A stretch of DNA of 63,699 nucleotides, from NCBI GenBank assembly GCA_937870585.1, contig CALMZE010000209.1:1-63699 (forward strand), written 5' to 3'. Position 1 is the first letter of the stretch; each line of letters starts with the position of its first letter. This DNA is from an uncultured Sphingomonadales bacterium (GTDB lineage: Bacteria > Pseudomonadota > Alphaproteobacteria > Sphingomonadales > Sphingomonadaceae). The notes beneath the pieces are model-generated. The model did no database searches and had not been told where the DNA came from. It worked only from the letters and a program-made list of their open reading frames with translations. This document shows positions 48,939 through 58,245 of this stretch, one piece after another. The position numbers and the translations under genes were made by a program.

Positions 48939-50531
48939 ATGCCCGACATCACCCCATGCCCTGCCGACATCAAACAGGGCTTTGCCCAGATCGTCGGCAA
49001 CGACAATATCCGTGATGATGAGGCCGCGCTGCGGCTGTTCAGCGAGGATATCTGGTCAGCTACCGACCATGTCGTGATGCTGATCGTCGCGCCAGAAACC
49101 ACGCAGCAGCTGGCCGATGTGGTGGCGCTGGCCAATGCAAAGGGCGTCGCCATTGCGCCGCGTGGGGCAGGGATGGGCTATACCTCCTCCTATGTGCCCG
49201 TTACGGCCAACACCATCTCGATCGACACGACCCGCATGAACAAGGTGCTGGCGATCAGCGCAGAAGACATGACGGTGACGGTCCAGTGCGGATGCAGCTG
49301 GCTTGATCTGCATGAGGCGCTGAAACCGCTAGGCCTGCGTACGCCCTTCTGGGGGCCGATGTCGGGCATTACCTCCACCATTGGTGCAGGTCTTTCGCAG
49401 CTTAACGCCATGTTCGGCGCGGGCCATTATGGCACGTCGAGCGAGAGCCTGATTGCGCTCACCATGGTGCTGGCCGATGGCCGCATCCTGCGCACCGGCG
49501 CACGCGGGCCGGATGGCGATACGCCGTTCTACCGTCATTATGGTCCCGATCTGGCCGGGCTGTTCTGCGGGGACAGCGGCACGCTCGGCATCAAGGCGGA
49601 AATCACGCTGCGCCTGATGCGCACGCCGCAGTTTGAGGGTTGCGCCTCCTTTTCATTCCCCACGGGCGAGTCGATGCTCACGGCCTTGGGTGAAATCGCC
49701 CGCGCGGGGCTGGCCTGCGAAAGCTGCGGCTTTGATCCCGGCCTCACCCGCGTGCGGATGAAGCGCATGTCGATGGTCGATGACGTCAAGACGCTGGGCA
49801 AGGTCATCGCCAAGGAGAAGAATATCGCCAAGGGGCTGATGGCCGCCGCCAAGGTCGCACTCGGCGGGCGCGATTTCATTCCGGAGGATGATTATCCGCT
49901 GCATGTGGCAGCAGAAGGCCGCAGCAAGGAAGGCGTGGCGGCGGATATGGCGGCGATCCGCGCCATCGTCGCGCGCTTTGGCGGTACCGAGATTGAGAAC
50001 ACCATCGCCAAGGTGATCCGCGCCAATCCCTTCCCGCCGCCCAACTCCATCCTCGGCCCGGAAGGCGAGCATTGGGCTCCCGTTCACGGCCATGTTTCTC
50101 TCTCCAACGCGCCCAAGATGCTGACCGAGATTGAAGCCTACCTCAAGGAGATGGAGCCGCGCTTCGAGGCGCTGGGCATCTTCACCGGCTTCCTCTTCAC
50201 CTCGCTCTCCACCAATGCGCTGACGCTGGAGCCGGTCTTCTTCTGGCCGGAAGGGTATCGCCCGGTTCATGCGTCGATGGTCGAGCCTGCCCATCTGGCA
50301 CGTCTCAAGCAACTGGGAGAAGCGCCTGAGGCGACCGCGCTCGTCACCGAGGCCCGCAACAAGATCAAGGCGATTGCCGCCAGCTATGGTGCCGCGCATT
50401 TCCAGATCGGGAGGACCTATGCGTATCGGGACAGCCGCGATGAGGCGTTCCGCGATGTGCTCGACGCGGTGAAGGCTGTGGTCGATCCCAAAGGGCTGTT
50501 CAATCCGGGGGGCTTGGGCTTCCCGCAATGA
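48939..50531 (+). CDS. FAD-linked oxidase (GlcD / vanillyl-alcohol oxidase fold)
   Basis: The 530-residue protein is a close paralogue of the product at 23780: GVAIAPRGAGMGYTSSYVPV, LRTPFWGPMSGITSTIGAGL, FYRHYGPDLAGLFCGDSGTL and the ending VDPKGLFNPGGLGFPQ. There is no signal peptide. It heads a run of seven genes with four-base overlaps: oxidase, MDR reductase, LeuC-like, LeuD-like, HMG-CoA-lyase-like, CoA transferase. The 81 bases upstream include two weak partial copies of the shared palindrome (48839-48857 and 48860-48878), so it may also have its own promoter. Confidence 0.85.
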   Translation: MPDITPCPADIKQGFAQIVGNDNIRDDEAALRLFSEDIWSATDHVVMLIVAPETTQQLADVVALANAKGVAIAPRGAGMGYTSSYVPVTANTISIDTTRMNKVLAISAEDMTVTVQCGCSWLDLHEALKPLGLRTPFWGPMSGITSTIGAGLSQLNAMFGAGHYGTSSESLIALTMVLADGRILRTGARGPDGDTPFYRHYGPDLAGLFCGDSGTLGIKAEITLRLMRTPQFEGCASFSFPTGESMLTALGEIARAGLACESCGFDPGLTRVRMKRMSMVDDVKTLGKVIAKEKNIAKGLMAAAKVALGGRDFIPEDDYPLHVAAEGRSKEGVAADMAAIRAIVARFGGTEIENTIAKVIRANPFPPPNSILGPEGEHWAPVHGHVSLSNAPKMLTEIEAYLKEMEPRFEALGIFTGFLFTSLSTNALTLEPVFFWPEGYRPVHASMVEPAHLARLKQLGEAPEATALVTEARNKIKAIAASYGAAHFQIGRTYAYRDSRDEAFRDVLDAVKAVVDPKGLFNPGGLGFPQ

Positions 50532-51541
50532 GCGAGACCTATCGCGCCATTCGCCTCAATCGCTTCGGTTCCAGCTTCCGCGATGCGGCGGAGATTGTCG
50601 ATGTGCCGCTGGCCGCGCCGGGGTCGGGCGAGATCCGCGTCCGCAACCGCTTTTGCGGGATCAACGCGATTTTCGATACGCAGATCGCGCGCAATGCGGT
50701 CGATTATGTGAAGATCGGCCTGCCGACCTTCACCGGCGTGGAAGCGCTGGGCGTGGTGGATGCGGTGGGCGAGGGCGTGGCTGACTTCGCGGTCGGCGAT
50801 GCGGCGGTGACGGTGCGCTTTACCGGCGGATACCGGGAAGCGAACACCGCGCCTGCGGATTCCTTTTGCAAGGTGCCCGAAGCGCGCGCCGAATGGCTGG
50901 CGCTGGCCTCGACCGGCGTTTCCGCGCTGGTGGCTCTCGAACAGATTGGCGAGATCAAGCCGGGTGAGACGGTCGCCATTTCAGCAGCGGCAGGCGGGCT
51001 GGGGCATCTGCTCGTCCAGCTAGCCGTGCTGCGTGGCTGCCATGTGATCGGCATTGCAGGCGGCGCGCGCAAATGCGCGTTCGTGCAGTCGCTGGGCGCG
51101 CACCGGGTGATCGACTATAAGTCAGAAGATGTCGCTGCGGTCCTCGCGGCGGAATATCCCAAGGGCATTGATGTCGCCGTCGATACGGTCAGCGGGGCGA
51201 TCTATGACGCGTTCCTCGCCAACATCGCCACTCATGGGCGGCTGGTGGTGGCAGGCGCAGCCTCTGATCTGGAGGGCAAGCCGGAGATGGTGAGCGCCCC
51301 GCGTATCGCGCACGCCATCTATTACAAATGCGCGTCGGTGCGCGGTTTCATGAACGGTCTGCTGACCGCGCATTGGCCCGAGGCACGCGCGCGGCTGTTT
51401 GACATGTATTCGGCGGGTGAGCTCAAAGTCTGTCTGGATGAAAACCACTTTGCCGGGCTGGAGGGAGTTTATGATGCGGTCGAGCATCTCCTCTCCGGCG
51501 CATCGATGGGCAAGGTGATTGCGGAGATCGCGCCCGCATGA
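50528..51541 (+). CDS. Medium-chain dehydrogenase/reductase, quinone oxidoreductase-like
   Basis: The 337-residue protein starts in an ATGA overlap. It carries GINAIFDTQIARNAVDYVKI, FTGVEALGVVDAVGEGVADF and the NAD(P) site AISAAAGGLGHLLVQLAVLR, with the quinone-oxidoreductase AAAGGLG pattern and no zinc ligands. ALASTGVSALVALEQIGEIK is the usual hinge. It is distinct from the MDR at 38896. A reductive step on an enoyl or quinonoid intermediate is likely. Confidence 0.85.
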   Translation: MSETYRAIRLNRFGSSFRDAAEIVDVPLAAPGSGEIRVRNRFCGINAIFDTQIARNAVDYVKIGLPTFTGVEALGVVDAVGEGVADFAVGDAAVTVRFTGGYREANTAPADSFCKVPEARAEWLALASTGVSALVALEQIGEIKPGETVAISAAAGGLGHLLVQLAVLRGCHVIGIAGGARKCAFVQSLGAHRVIDYKSEDVAAVLAAEYPKGIDVAVDTVSGAIYDAFLANIATHGRLVVAGAASDLEGKPEMVSAPRIAHAIYYKCASVRGFMNGLLTAHWPEARARLFDMYSAGELKVCLDENHFAGLEGVYDAVEHLLSGASMGKVIAEIAPA

Positions 51542-52905
51542 CCGGCCCCCGCACGCTCGTCGACAAGATCTGGGATGCGCATTTGGTCAGCCAGACCGCA
51601 TCGGGCGCGAGCCTGATCGCCATAGACCGCGTATTCCTGCACGAACGCACCGGAGCCTCCGCGCTCAAATCCATGGCCGCCGCAGGCCGCCCGGTGCGCG
51701 ATCCGGCGCGGGTGTTTGCAGTGATGGATCATATCGTCGACACGCGCCCCGGTCGCGGTGACCAGACGCTGATGCCCGGCGGGCAGGCCTTCATCACCGA
51801 AACGCGTGAGGCGGCGCTGGCGGCGGGCATCACTTTGTTCGACGTGACTGACCTCGATCAGGGCATCACGCATGTCATTTCGCCCGAACTTGGGATCGTC
51901 CTGCCGGGACTGACGCTGGTCGCGCCAGACAGCCACACCTGCACGCAGGGCGCGCTGGGGGCGCTGGCATGGGGCATTGGCTCCAGCGAAGCCGAACATG
52001 CCATGGCGACGGGCGTGCTGCGCCTGAGCCGCCCCAAAACCATGCGTGTGACGTTCACCGGAAGCCTTGCCCCTCATGTCTCGGCCAAGGACATGGCGCT
52101 GCACCTGCTCGCCACTCATGGGGCAGGCGGCGGGGCAGGGCATGCGGTCGAGTTTGCCGGACCTGCCGTCGCTGCGCTCGACATGGAAGCCCGCATGACG
52201 CTGTGCAACATGGCGACGGAATTTGCCGCAATGACCGGGATCATCGCGCCTGACGAACTGACGTTCGACTGGCTCGCCGGGAGGCGCTATGCGCCACTGC
52301 AGTTTGACGGACCTGTCTGGTCTGATCTGAAGAGCGATGACGGCGCGCGTTTTGACCGGGAGATCGTGATCGACGCGTCCAGCATCGCGCCAATGATCAG
52401 CTGGGGCACCAGCCCGGAGCATAGCATCGCGGTAGACGCTGTCGTGCCACAAGGACCGGATCGCGCGCATAGCTATGTCGGCCTGGAGCCGGGCGTGCGG
52501 CTTGCGGGGACGCCGATTGATGTGGCGTTCATCGGCAGCTGCACCAACAGCCGCCTGTCCGACCTGCGCCGCGCTGCCGCGCTGGTGAAGGGGCGGCGGA
52601 TCGCGGCTTCTATCAAGGCTGCACTTGTCGTTCCAGGTAGTTCCGCCGTGAAGCGCGCAGCAGAGGCGGAAGGGCTGGATCAGATCTTCCGCGACGCCGG
52701 GTTTGAATGGCGCGAAAGCGGCTGCTCGCTGTGTTTCTACGCGGGAGGGGAGGGCTTTGCGCCCGGCAGCCGGACGATCAGCACCACCAATCGCAACTTC
52801 GAAGGACGGCAGGGGCCGGGCATCCGTACGCACATTGCGAGCCCCGAAACCGTGGCGGCCAGCGCTCTGGCAGGCGCGATTGCCGATCCCCGGAGGCTGT
52901 CATGA
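51538..52905 (+). CDS. Aconitase-superfamily hydratase, LeuC-like large subunit (1)
   Basis: The 455-residue protein has the [4Fe-4S] cysteines in [15 protein letters not shown] and GCSLCFYAGGEGF, and LVAPDSHTCTQGALGALAWG near residue 130. It differs from biosynthetic LeuC at usually fixed positions: FYAGGEGFAPGSRTISTT stands where LeuC has AMN.D.L.PG.RCASTS. Two-subunit relatives include maleate hydratase and dimethylmaleate hydratase (DmdAB). It overlaps the LeuD-like gene. Given its neighbours, hydration of a substituted maleate is more likely than leucine synthesis. Confidence 0.83.
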   Translation: MTGPRTLVDKIWDAHLVSQTASGASLIAIDRVFLHERTGASALKSMAAAGRPVRDPARVFAVMDHIVDTRPGRGDQTLMPGGQAFITETREAALAAGITLFDVTDLDQGITHVISPELGIVLPGLTLVAPDSHTCTQGALGALAWGIGSSEAEHAMATGVLRLSRPKTMRVTFTGSLAPHVSAKDMALHLLATHGAGGGAGHAVEFAGPAVAALDMEARMTLCNMATEFAAMTGIIAPDELTFDWLAGRRYAPLQFDGPVWSDLKSDDGARFDREIVIDASSIAPMISWGTSPEHSIAVDAVVPQGPDRAHSYVGLEPGVRLAGTPIDVAFIGSCTNSRLSDLRRAAALVKGRRIAASIKAALVVPGSSAVKRAAEAEGLDQIFRDAGFEWRESGCSLCFYAGGEGFAPGSRTISTTNRNFEGRQGPGIRTHIASPETVAASALAGAIADPRRLS

Positions 52906-53501
52906 CGCCCTTCACCACACTCACCGGCATCGCCGCACCGCTGCTGCGCGACAATGTCGATACCGATGCAATCATCCCCTCGCGAGAGATGAAGAGCACC
53001 GGGCGCACTGGTCTGGCAGACGGGCTATTCGCGCCGTGGCGCTACAGCGAAGGGCGGACGCCAAACCCGGATTTCGTGCTCAATCAGCCGGACTTTGCGC
53101 GCGCGCCGATCCTCCTTTCGGGCACCAATTTCGGCTGCGGGTCGAGCCGTGAACATGCGGTCTGGGCGCTCGCCGAACATGGCATAAGGTGTGTGATCGC
53201 AGAGAGTTTTGCGCCGATCTTCGCTGCGAACTGCATCCGCAACGGACTGTTGCCTGTGGTAATGCCTCAAGAGGCGGTGCGCGCGCTGACGGGGCAAATG
53301 GTGACGGTCGATCTGGCCGGACAAAGTGTTTCAGCGAACGGGCAGAGCTGGACTTTCGCGATGGACGCGGAACCCAAGGCGATGCTCCTCGAAGGGCTGG
53401 ATGCGATTGATCTGACGCTCAAGAGCCTGCCCGACATTGACCGCTGGACGCGCGAAGACCGCGCGGCGCGCCCCTGGGTCTATCTGGAGAATAACGCATG
53501 A
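52902..53501 (+). CDS. Aconitase-superfamily hydratase, LeuD-like small subunit (1)
   Basis: The 199-residue protein starts at MTPFTTLTGIAAPLLRDNVD (52902) in an ATGA overlap. DTDAIIPSREMKSTGRTGLA and TNFGCGSSREHAVWALAEHG are the swivel-domain signatures of LeuD; the SREH segment contacts the substrate carboxylate. Its length is typical. It completes the hydratase with the preceding large subunit and precedes the lyase gene. Confidence 0.85.
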   Translation: MTPFTTLTGIAAPLLRDNVDTDAIIPSREMKSTGRTGLADGLFAPWRYSEGRTPNPDFVLNQPDFARAPILLSGTNFGCGSSREHAVWALAEHGIRCVIAESFAPIFAANCIRNGLLPVVMPQEAVRALTGQMVTVDLAGQSVSANGQSWTFAMDAEPKAMLLEGLDAIDLTLKSLPDIDRWTREDRAARPWVYLENNA

Positions 53502-54418
53502 CCGCCATTTTGGTCTCCGAGGTTGGCCTGCGTGACGGGCTGCAATCGATCGACCGGGTCATGCCGCTCGAAGCCAAAAAGGCCTGGATCGCTGCCGAAT
53601 CTGCTGCGGGCGTGCGCGAGATTGAGGTGGGCAGCTTTGTGCCGCCGTCGCTCCTGCCGCAAATGGCTGATACGGCAGAGTTGGTGGCCTTTGCGCGCAC
53701 GCTGCCCGGCTTGAATGTTGTGGCGCTTGTCCCCAACGCCAAGGGCGCGGCGCGGGCGGTGGAGGCGGGCGTCCACGGCCTCTCCATCCCCTTTTCAATG
53801 AGCGAAACGCATTCGCTGCGCAATGTCCGCAAGGATCATCCCGCGATGCTCACCGAAATTGCGGAAGTGGCCCGGATAGCGGGAGCGGCCGGCGTGCATT
53901 GCGCGGTCGGCCTCTCCACCGCCTTTGGCTGCACGATCGAAGGCGCTGTGGCCGAAGATACGGTGGTGCGGCTGGCCGAAGCGGCGGTCGCAGCGGGTGC
54001 GAAGGAACTCAGCCTGTCAGACACGACCGGCTATGCTGATCCAGCGCAAGTCAAGCGGCTGGTGCGGCGTGTGAAGGCGGCGGTGGGCGCGGATGTGCTG
54101 ACCACGCTCCACCTCCACAACACGCGCGGGCTGGGCCTCGCCAATGCCTGTGCCGGGCTGGAGGAAGGGATCACCACGCTGGATTCATCGCTCGGCGGGC
54201 TGGGCGGTTGTCCCTATGCGCCGGGCGCGTCGGGCAATCTGGTGACCGAGGATCTGGTGCTGATGCTCAACGCCATGGGGCTGGAGACCGGAATTGATCT
54301 TGAGGCGCTGCTGAAGGTCCGCGCGATTGTGGCCGAGGCGCTGCCCGGAGAGCCGCTCTATGGCTTCACGCCCGATGCCGGGCCGATGCTCGATTATGCA
54401 GAAAGGATCGCAAGGTGA
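53498..54418 (+). CDS. Hydroxymethylglutaryl-CoA lyase-family protein
   Basis: The 306-residue DRE-TIM barrel starts ILVSEVGLRDGLQSIDRVMP with the catalytic arginine, has EIEVGSFVPPSLLPQMADT, the metal-site histidines in TLHLHNTRGLG, and the signature GLGGCPYAPGASGN with the active-site cysteine. HMG-CoA lyase makes acetoacetate and acetyl-CoA and would finish leucine degradation started by liuA, liuB and liuD. Sitting between a LeuCD-like hydratase and a CoA transferase, it might instead cleave a substituted malyl-type CoA thioester. Both are possible. Confidence 0.87.
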   Translation: MTAILVSEVGLRDGLQSIDRVMPLEAKKAWIAAESAAGVREIEVGSFVPPSLLPQMADTAELVAFARTLPGLNVVALVPNAKGAARAVEAGVHGLSIPFSMSETHSLRNVRKDHPAMLTEIAEVARIAGAAGVHCAVGLSTAFGCTIEGAVAEDTVVRLAEAAVAAGAKELSLSDTTGYADPAQVKRLVRRVKAAVGADVLTTLHLHNTRGLGLANACAGLEEGITTLDSSLGGLGGCPYAPGASGNLVTEDLVLMLNAMGLETGIDLEALLKVRAIVAEALPGEPLYGFTPDAGPMLDYAERIAR

Positions 54419-55590
54419 ACGATGCACCCACTCCGCTTGCGGGCATCCGCGTGGTGGAATTCACGCATATGGTGATGGGGCCAGCCGTGGGCCATATCCT
54501 TGCCGGTCTGGGCGCAGAGGTGATCCGCATCGAACCGATTGGCGGAGATCAGACCCGGCGCTTGCTCGGATCGGGCGCGGGCTATTTCCCCATGTATAAT
54601 CGCGGCAAGCAATCGATCTGCCTGAATCTCAAGTCTGAAGAGGGCCTCTCCATCGCGCGCGATCTGGCCGCGAGCGCGGATGTGCTTGTGGAGAATTTCC
54701 GCCCCGGCGCGCTGGACCGGCTGGGGCTCGATTATGAGACGCTGAGCGCCACCAATCCGCGCCTTATCTATTGTTCGGAAAAGGGGTTTCTGCCCGGCCC
54801 TTATGAGGATCGCACCGCGCTGGATGAAGTGGCGCAGATGATGGGCGGGCTTGCCTATATGACCGGGCCGCCCGGACGCCCCTTGCGCGCGGGCTCCAGC
54901 GTGATCGATGTGACGGGCGGCATGTTTGGCGTCATCGGCATCATGGCAGCGCTGGAAGAACGGCACCGCACCGGGCGTGGGCAGAAGGTGATTGCCTCAC
55001 TCTTTGAAACCACCGTCTATCTCGTGGGCCAACACATGGCGCAATTTGCGGTGACGGGGAAACCCGCTGCGCCCATGCCCGCGCGCATTTCCGCATGGGC
55101 AATATACGACGTGTTCGAAACGCAGGATGAGCCGGTATTCATCGGCGTGGTGAGCGACAGCCTGTGGGAGAAATTCTGCGCACTGTTCGGGCTGGATGAG
55201 CTTTGGGCCGATCAAAGCCTGCGCGCCAACAACCAACGTGTGCTGGCGCGCGACCGCATTCTGCCCACCATCCGCGCTCTGATCGGCGGGATGACGCGGG
55301 CCGAGGTGATTGCCAAGCTCGAAGGCACTGGCCTGCCCTTTGCTCCTATTGGCAAGCCCGAGGATATGTTCGATGATCCCCATCTGGCCGATGGCGGGCT
55401 GGAACAGGTGACGCTCGACGATGGTCGAGTCACTCATTTGCCTACCTTGCCCATCCAGATGGACGGAAAGCGGGCGGGAAGCCCGACGACGCTGCCAGCC
55501 CCCGGGGCCGGAACACGCAGTATCCTTGCAGCATTGGGCTATCCGGACGGACAAATTGCCAAGCTGATGGAGAGCGGCGCGGTGGCTTAG
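54415..55590 (+). CDS. CaiB/BaiF-family (class III) CoA transferase
   Basis: The GTG start at 54415 overlaps the lyase stop. The 391-residue protein has GIRVVEFTHMVMGPAVGHIL, GLGAEVIRIEPIGGDQTRRL, FPMYNRGKQSICLNLKSEEG, VLVENFRPGALDRLGLDYET, and the catalytic aspartate in SSVIDVTGGMFGVIGIMAAL. Class III transferases move CoA between acids, for example activating malate-type acids with succinyl-CoA. It supplies the activation the neighbouring lyase would need. It converges on the cysteine hydrolase gene with overlapping stop codons. Confidence 0.88.
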   Translation: MNDAPTPLAGIRVVEFTHMVMGPAVGHILAGLGAEVIRIEPIGGDQTRRLLGSGAGYFPMYNRGKQSICLNLKSEEGLSIARDLAASADVLVENFRPGALDRLGLDYETLSATNPRLIYCSEKGFLPGPYEDRTALDEVAQMMGGLAYMTGPPGRPLRAGSSVIDVTGGMFGVIGIMAALEERHRTGRGQKVIASLFETTVYLVGQHMAQFAVTGKPAAPMPARISAWAIYDVFETQDEPVFIGVVSDSLWEKFCALFGLDELWADQSLRANNQRVLARDRILPTIRALIGGMTRAEVIAKLEGTGLPFAPIGKPEDMFDDPHLADGGLEQVTLDDGRVTHLPTLPIQMDGKRAGSPTTLPAPGAGTRSILAALGYPDGQIAKLMESGAVA

Positions 55591-56219
55591 GCGTGAATGC
55601 GCTCCAGAAACGCAATCACCTCCGCCTCGCTGACCACATCGGCATATTTGGCGTTCATATCGAACAGATTGGCCTCGTGCGGGGCGGCGTGGCGATCCCC
55701 GCACGCATCCGCCACCACGGCCGTGCGGAAGCCGTGTGACATGGCGTCGACGCAGGAAGCGCGCACGCATCCACTCGTCGTCAGTCCGGTCAGGATTACG
55801 CTGTCGCGCTGCATCGCGGTCAGGGTGGAGGCCAGTGATGTGCCGAAAAAGGCGCTGGGATATTGTTTGGAGACGACCAGTTCATCGCCGAACGGCACCA
55901 GCCCCGGCCCAAACGCCCCCATTGGGCTGCCCTTCAGGAAGTTCTTGAGCGGTGCGGCTTTTTCAAAAAAGCGGCCGCCATCAATCGCTTGCGGGTGATA
56001 GACGACATTGGTGAGGATCACGGGAACCCCCGCTGCCCGCGCCGCCGCCCGAACGCGCAAGGCCGATTCGAGCGCAGCCTCCACGCCCGAATAAAGATCA
56101 TTGCCCGGCTCGAAATAGGCTTGGCAGAAATCGATCAGGATCAGCGCGGGCTTGCTGCCAAAGCCGACGCGGGTGTTGTAGGCGCGGCTGTAATTGGCGA
56201 GCAGGTCTTCATCACTCAT
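55587..56219 (-). CDS. Isochorismatase-fold cysteine hydrolase (maleamate amidase-like)
   Basis: The 210-residue protein starts at [20 protein letters not shown] (56219), overlapping the LeuD-like stop. It has the triad D30 (LILIDFCQAYF), K118 (VVSKQYPSAFF) and C151 (LTGLTTSGCVRASCVDAM). NVVYHPQAIDGGRFFEKAAP resembles the maleamate amidohydrolase/N-carbamoylsarcosine amidase group. Here it is encoded right after a LeuCD-type hydratase, linking amide hydrolysis to hydration of the resulting acid. Confidence 0.86.
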   Translation of the reverse strand: MSDEDLLANYSRAYNTRVGFGSKPALILIDFCQAYFEPGNDLYSGVEAALESALRVRAAARAAGVPVILTNVVYHPQAIDGGRFFEKAAPLKNFLKGSPMGAFGPGLVPFGDELVVSKQYPSAFFGTSLASTLTAMQRDSVILTGLTTSGCVRASCVDAMSHGFRTAVVADACGDRHAAPHEANLFDMNAKYADVVSEAEVIAFLERIHA

Positions 56220-56845
56220 CGGGGTTGCATCTCCGTGTAAAGCCAGGGCTGGACTATGCGTTGTCCGGCCTCGAATGCAGCAATTTCTGCGCCAAAGCGA
56301 TTGAGAATCTGGTCCGTCTCGTCCCAGCCGTTGAGCAGGGCCTCGCGTCGTTCCGGGGGAATGCTGAAAGGGATCGGCTCCATGCCCTCGACCTCTACAC
56401 GCTGGCGCTCCAGATCGACACTGAAAGTGCGGCCTGCTTCCGCTGCGTCCATCAGCTTTGCACAGATTTCGGGAACAAAGGTGAGCGCCAGCATCCCGTT
56501 GCGTAGGCAATTACCCGCAAAAATCTCGCCGAGAGACGGCGCGACGACCACGCGGATGCCAAAGCCATGTAGAGCCCATACAGCTTGTTCGCGACTGGAG
56601 CCTGAGCCAAAATTGGCACCCGCCACAATCAGCTTGGCCTCCCTGAAAGGCGCGCGGTTGAGAATGAAATCCCCCACTTCGCTGCCATCGGCCAGAAACC
56701 TTCGGTCATGAAAAGCATGAACGCCCAGTCCCTCGCGCTGGGTGAGCAGCAAGAAGCGCGCGGGGAAGATGATGTCGGTATCGATGTTATCCTCAGGCAT
56801 GGCGGCGGCCACGCCGGTGATGCGGGTGAACGGCTCCATGCTCAT
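56216..56845 (-). CDS. leuD: 3-isopropylmalate dehydratase-type small subunit, LeuD-like (2)
   Basis: The 209-residue protein starts [20 protein letters not shown] (56845) in overlap with the large subunit. [20 protein letters not shown] and [20 protein letters not shown] are LeuD signatures, and the length and C-terminus ([19 protein letters not shown]) are canonical. It could be leucine biosynthetic, but its operon (exported hydrolase, large subunit, small subunit, cysteine hydrolase) is catabolic. Confidence 0.85.
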   Translation of the reverse strand: MSMEPFTRITGVAAAMPEDNIDTDIIFPARFLLLTQREGLGVHAFHDRRFLADGSEVGDFILNRAPFREAKLIVAGANFGSGSSREQAVWALHGFGIRVVVAPSLGEIFAGNCLRNGMLALTFVPEICAKLMDAAEAGRTFSVDLERQRVEVEGMEPIPFSIPPERREALLNGWDETDQILNRFGAEIAAFEAGQRIVQPWLYTEMQPR

Positions 56846-58242
56846 GCCACCAGCTCCCGCACATCGATGATGCAGCCAGCAACCGCAGCCGCTGCCGCCA
56901 TGGCTGGGCTCATCAGATGCGTGCGCCCTCCCGGCCCCTGACGCCCTTCGAAATTGCGGTTGGAGGTGCTGGCGCATCGATCCCCGGCAGACAGGCGATC
57001 ATCATTCATCGCGACGCACATTGAACAACCCGCAAAGCGCCACTCAACCCCGGCATCGCGGAACACAGCGTCCAGCCCTTCGGCCTCGGCCTGAGCGCGC
57101 GTAGCGGCAGAACCGGGAACGACAAGTGCTGTCACGCCATCAGCGACCTTCCGTCCCTTCACAATAGCCGCCGCGGCCCGCAGATCCTCGATCCGGCCAT
57201 TGGTGCATGAGCCGATAAAGGCGTGCGTGATTGGCGTGCCTGCAAGCGCCTGACCCGGCTCCAACCCCATATAAGCGAGCGCTTTCTCGGTCTCGCGCCG
57301 CTCGGACGGATCGGTCATGGTGGCAGGATCGGGGATCGGGGCGGTGATCGGCACAGTCTGGTTCGGGCTTGTCCCCCAACTCGCCTGTGGTTCAACCGTC
57401 GCCAGATCGAGCGTCACCAGCCGGTCGAAGACCGCATCCGCATCGCTCGGCAATGTCTGCCAATAGGCGAGCGCTGTATCCCACAGCGCCCCTTGGGGGG
57501 CGAGAGCGCGGCCCTTCAGATAGGCGAAGGTCACATCGTCCGGTGCCACCAGCCCGATGCGGCTGCCTGCCTCGATGGTCATGTTGCACAGCGTCATCCG
57601 CGCCGCCATCGACATGGCGGAGATCGCAGGCCCGGCAAATTCAACCGCATAGCCCACCGCGCCATTCGCACCGATTGTTGCGATTAGGGCGAGCGCAATG
57701 TCCTTGGCGGAGACATGAGCGGACAGGCCGCCTGTCAATTCCACCCTCATCGTTTTGGCGCGCGTCTGGCGCAGGCACTGCGCGGCCATCACCGTGCCCT
57801 GTTCGCTCGCGCCAATGCCGAACGCGAGCGCCCCAAACGCGCCGTGCGTGGTCGTGTGACTGTCACCGCAGACGATGGTGGTGCCGGGCAGCGTATAGCC
57901 CCGCTCTGGCCCTATCACATGCACGATGCCCTGTTCCGCACTGTCGAGCGCGGCATAAGGCACGCCAAAATCTGCGACATTGGCCTCCAGCTCGGCGACC
58001 TGCGCGCGCGCCTGTGGGTCGGCAATCGCGCCGCGCCCGCGCGTTGGCACGGCATGATCAGCCACCGCCAGATGGGTTTCGGGTCGCCGCAATTGCCGAC
58101 CGGCTGCGCGCATCGCGACAAAGCCTTGCGGGCTACTCACCTCATGCAGGATTTGCCGGTCGATATAGATCAGCGCCTCAGTATCAGAGAGAGACGCTAC
58201 AATGTGGCTGTCCCACAATTTTTCATAGAGAGTGCGCGGCAT
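56842..58242 (-). CDS. leuC: 3-isopropylmalate dehydratase-type large subunit, LeuC-like (2)
   Basis: The 466-residue protein matches LeuC in length and in nearly all landmarks: [60 protein letters not shown] and [20 protein letters not shown] with the cluster cysteines, then [18 protein letters not shown]. It is much closer to canonical LeuC than the copy at 51538. Isopropylmalate isomerisation and hydration of a substituted maleate are both possible. It begins three bases from the stop of the exported hydrolase. Confidence 0.88.
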   Translation of the reverse strand: MPRTLYEKLWDSHIVASLSDTEALIYIDRQILHEVSSPQGFVAMRAAGRQLRRPETHLAVADHAVPTRGRGAIADPQARAQVAELEANVADFGVPYAALDSAEQGIVHVIGPERGYTLPGTTIVCGDSHTTTHGAFGALAFGIGASEQGTVMAAQCLRQTRAKTMRVELTGGLSAHVSAKDIALALIATIGANGAVGYAVEFAGPAISAMSMAARMTLCNMTIEAGSRIGLVAPDDVTFAYLKGRALAPQGALWDTALAYWQTLPSDADAVFDRLVTLDLATVEPQASWGTSPNQTVPITAPIPDPATMTDPSERRETEKALAYMGLEPGQALAGTPITHAFIGSCTNGRIEDLRAAAAIVKGRKVADGVTALVVPGSAATRAQAEAEGLDAVFRDAGVEWRFAGCSMCVAMNDDRLSAGDRCASTSNRNFEGRQGPGGRTHLMSPAMAAAAAVAGCIIDVRELVA

Positions 58243-58245
58243 GGC

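Noticed and set aside
51469-52833. 454-codon minus-strand frame opposite the LeuC-like gene
   Set aside because: Arginine/histidine-rich antisense composition with no motif, while the sense frame has the Fe-S cysteine signatures.
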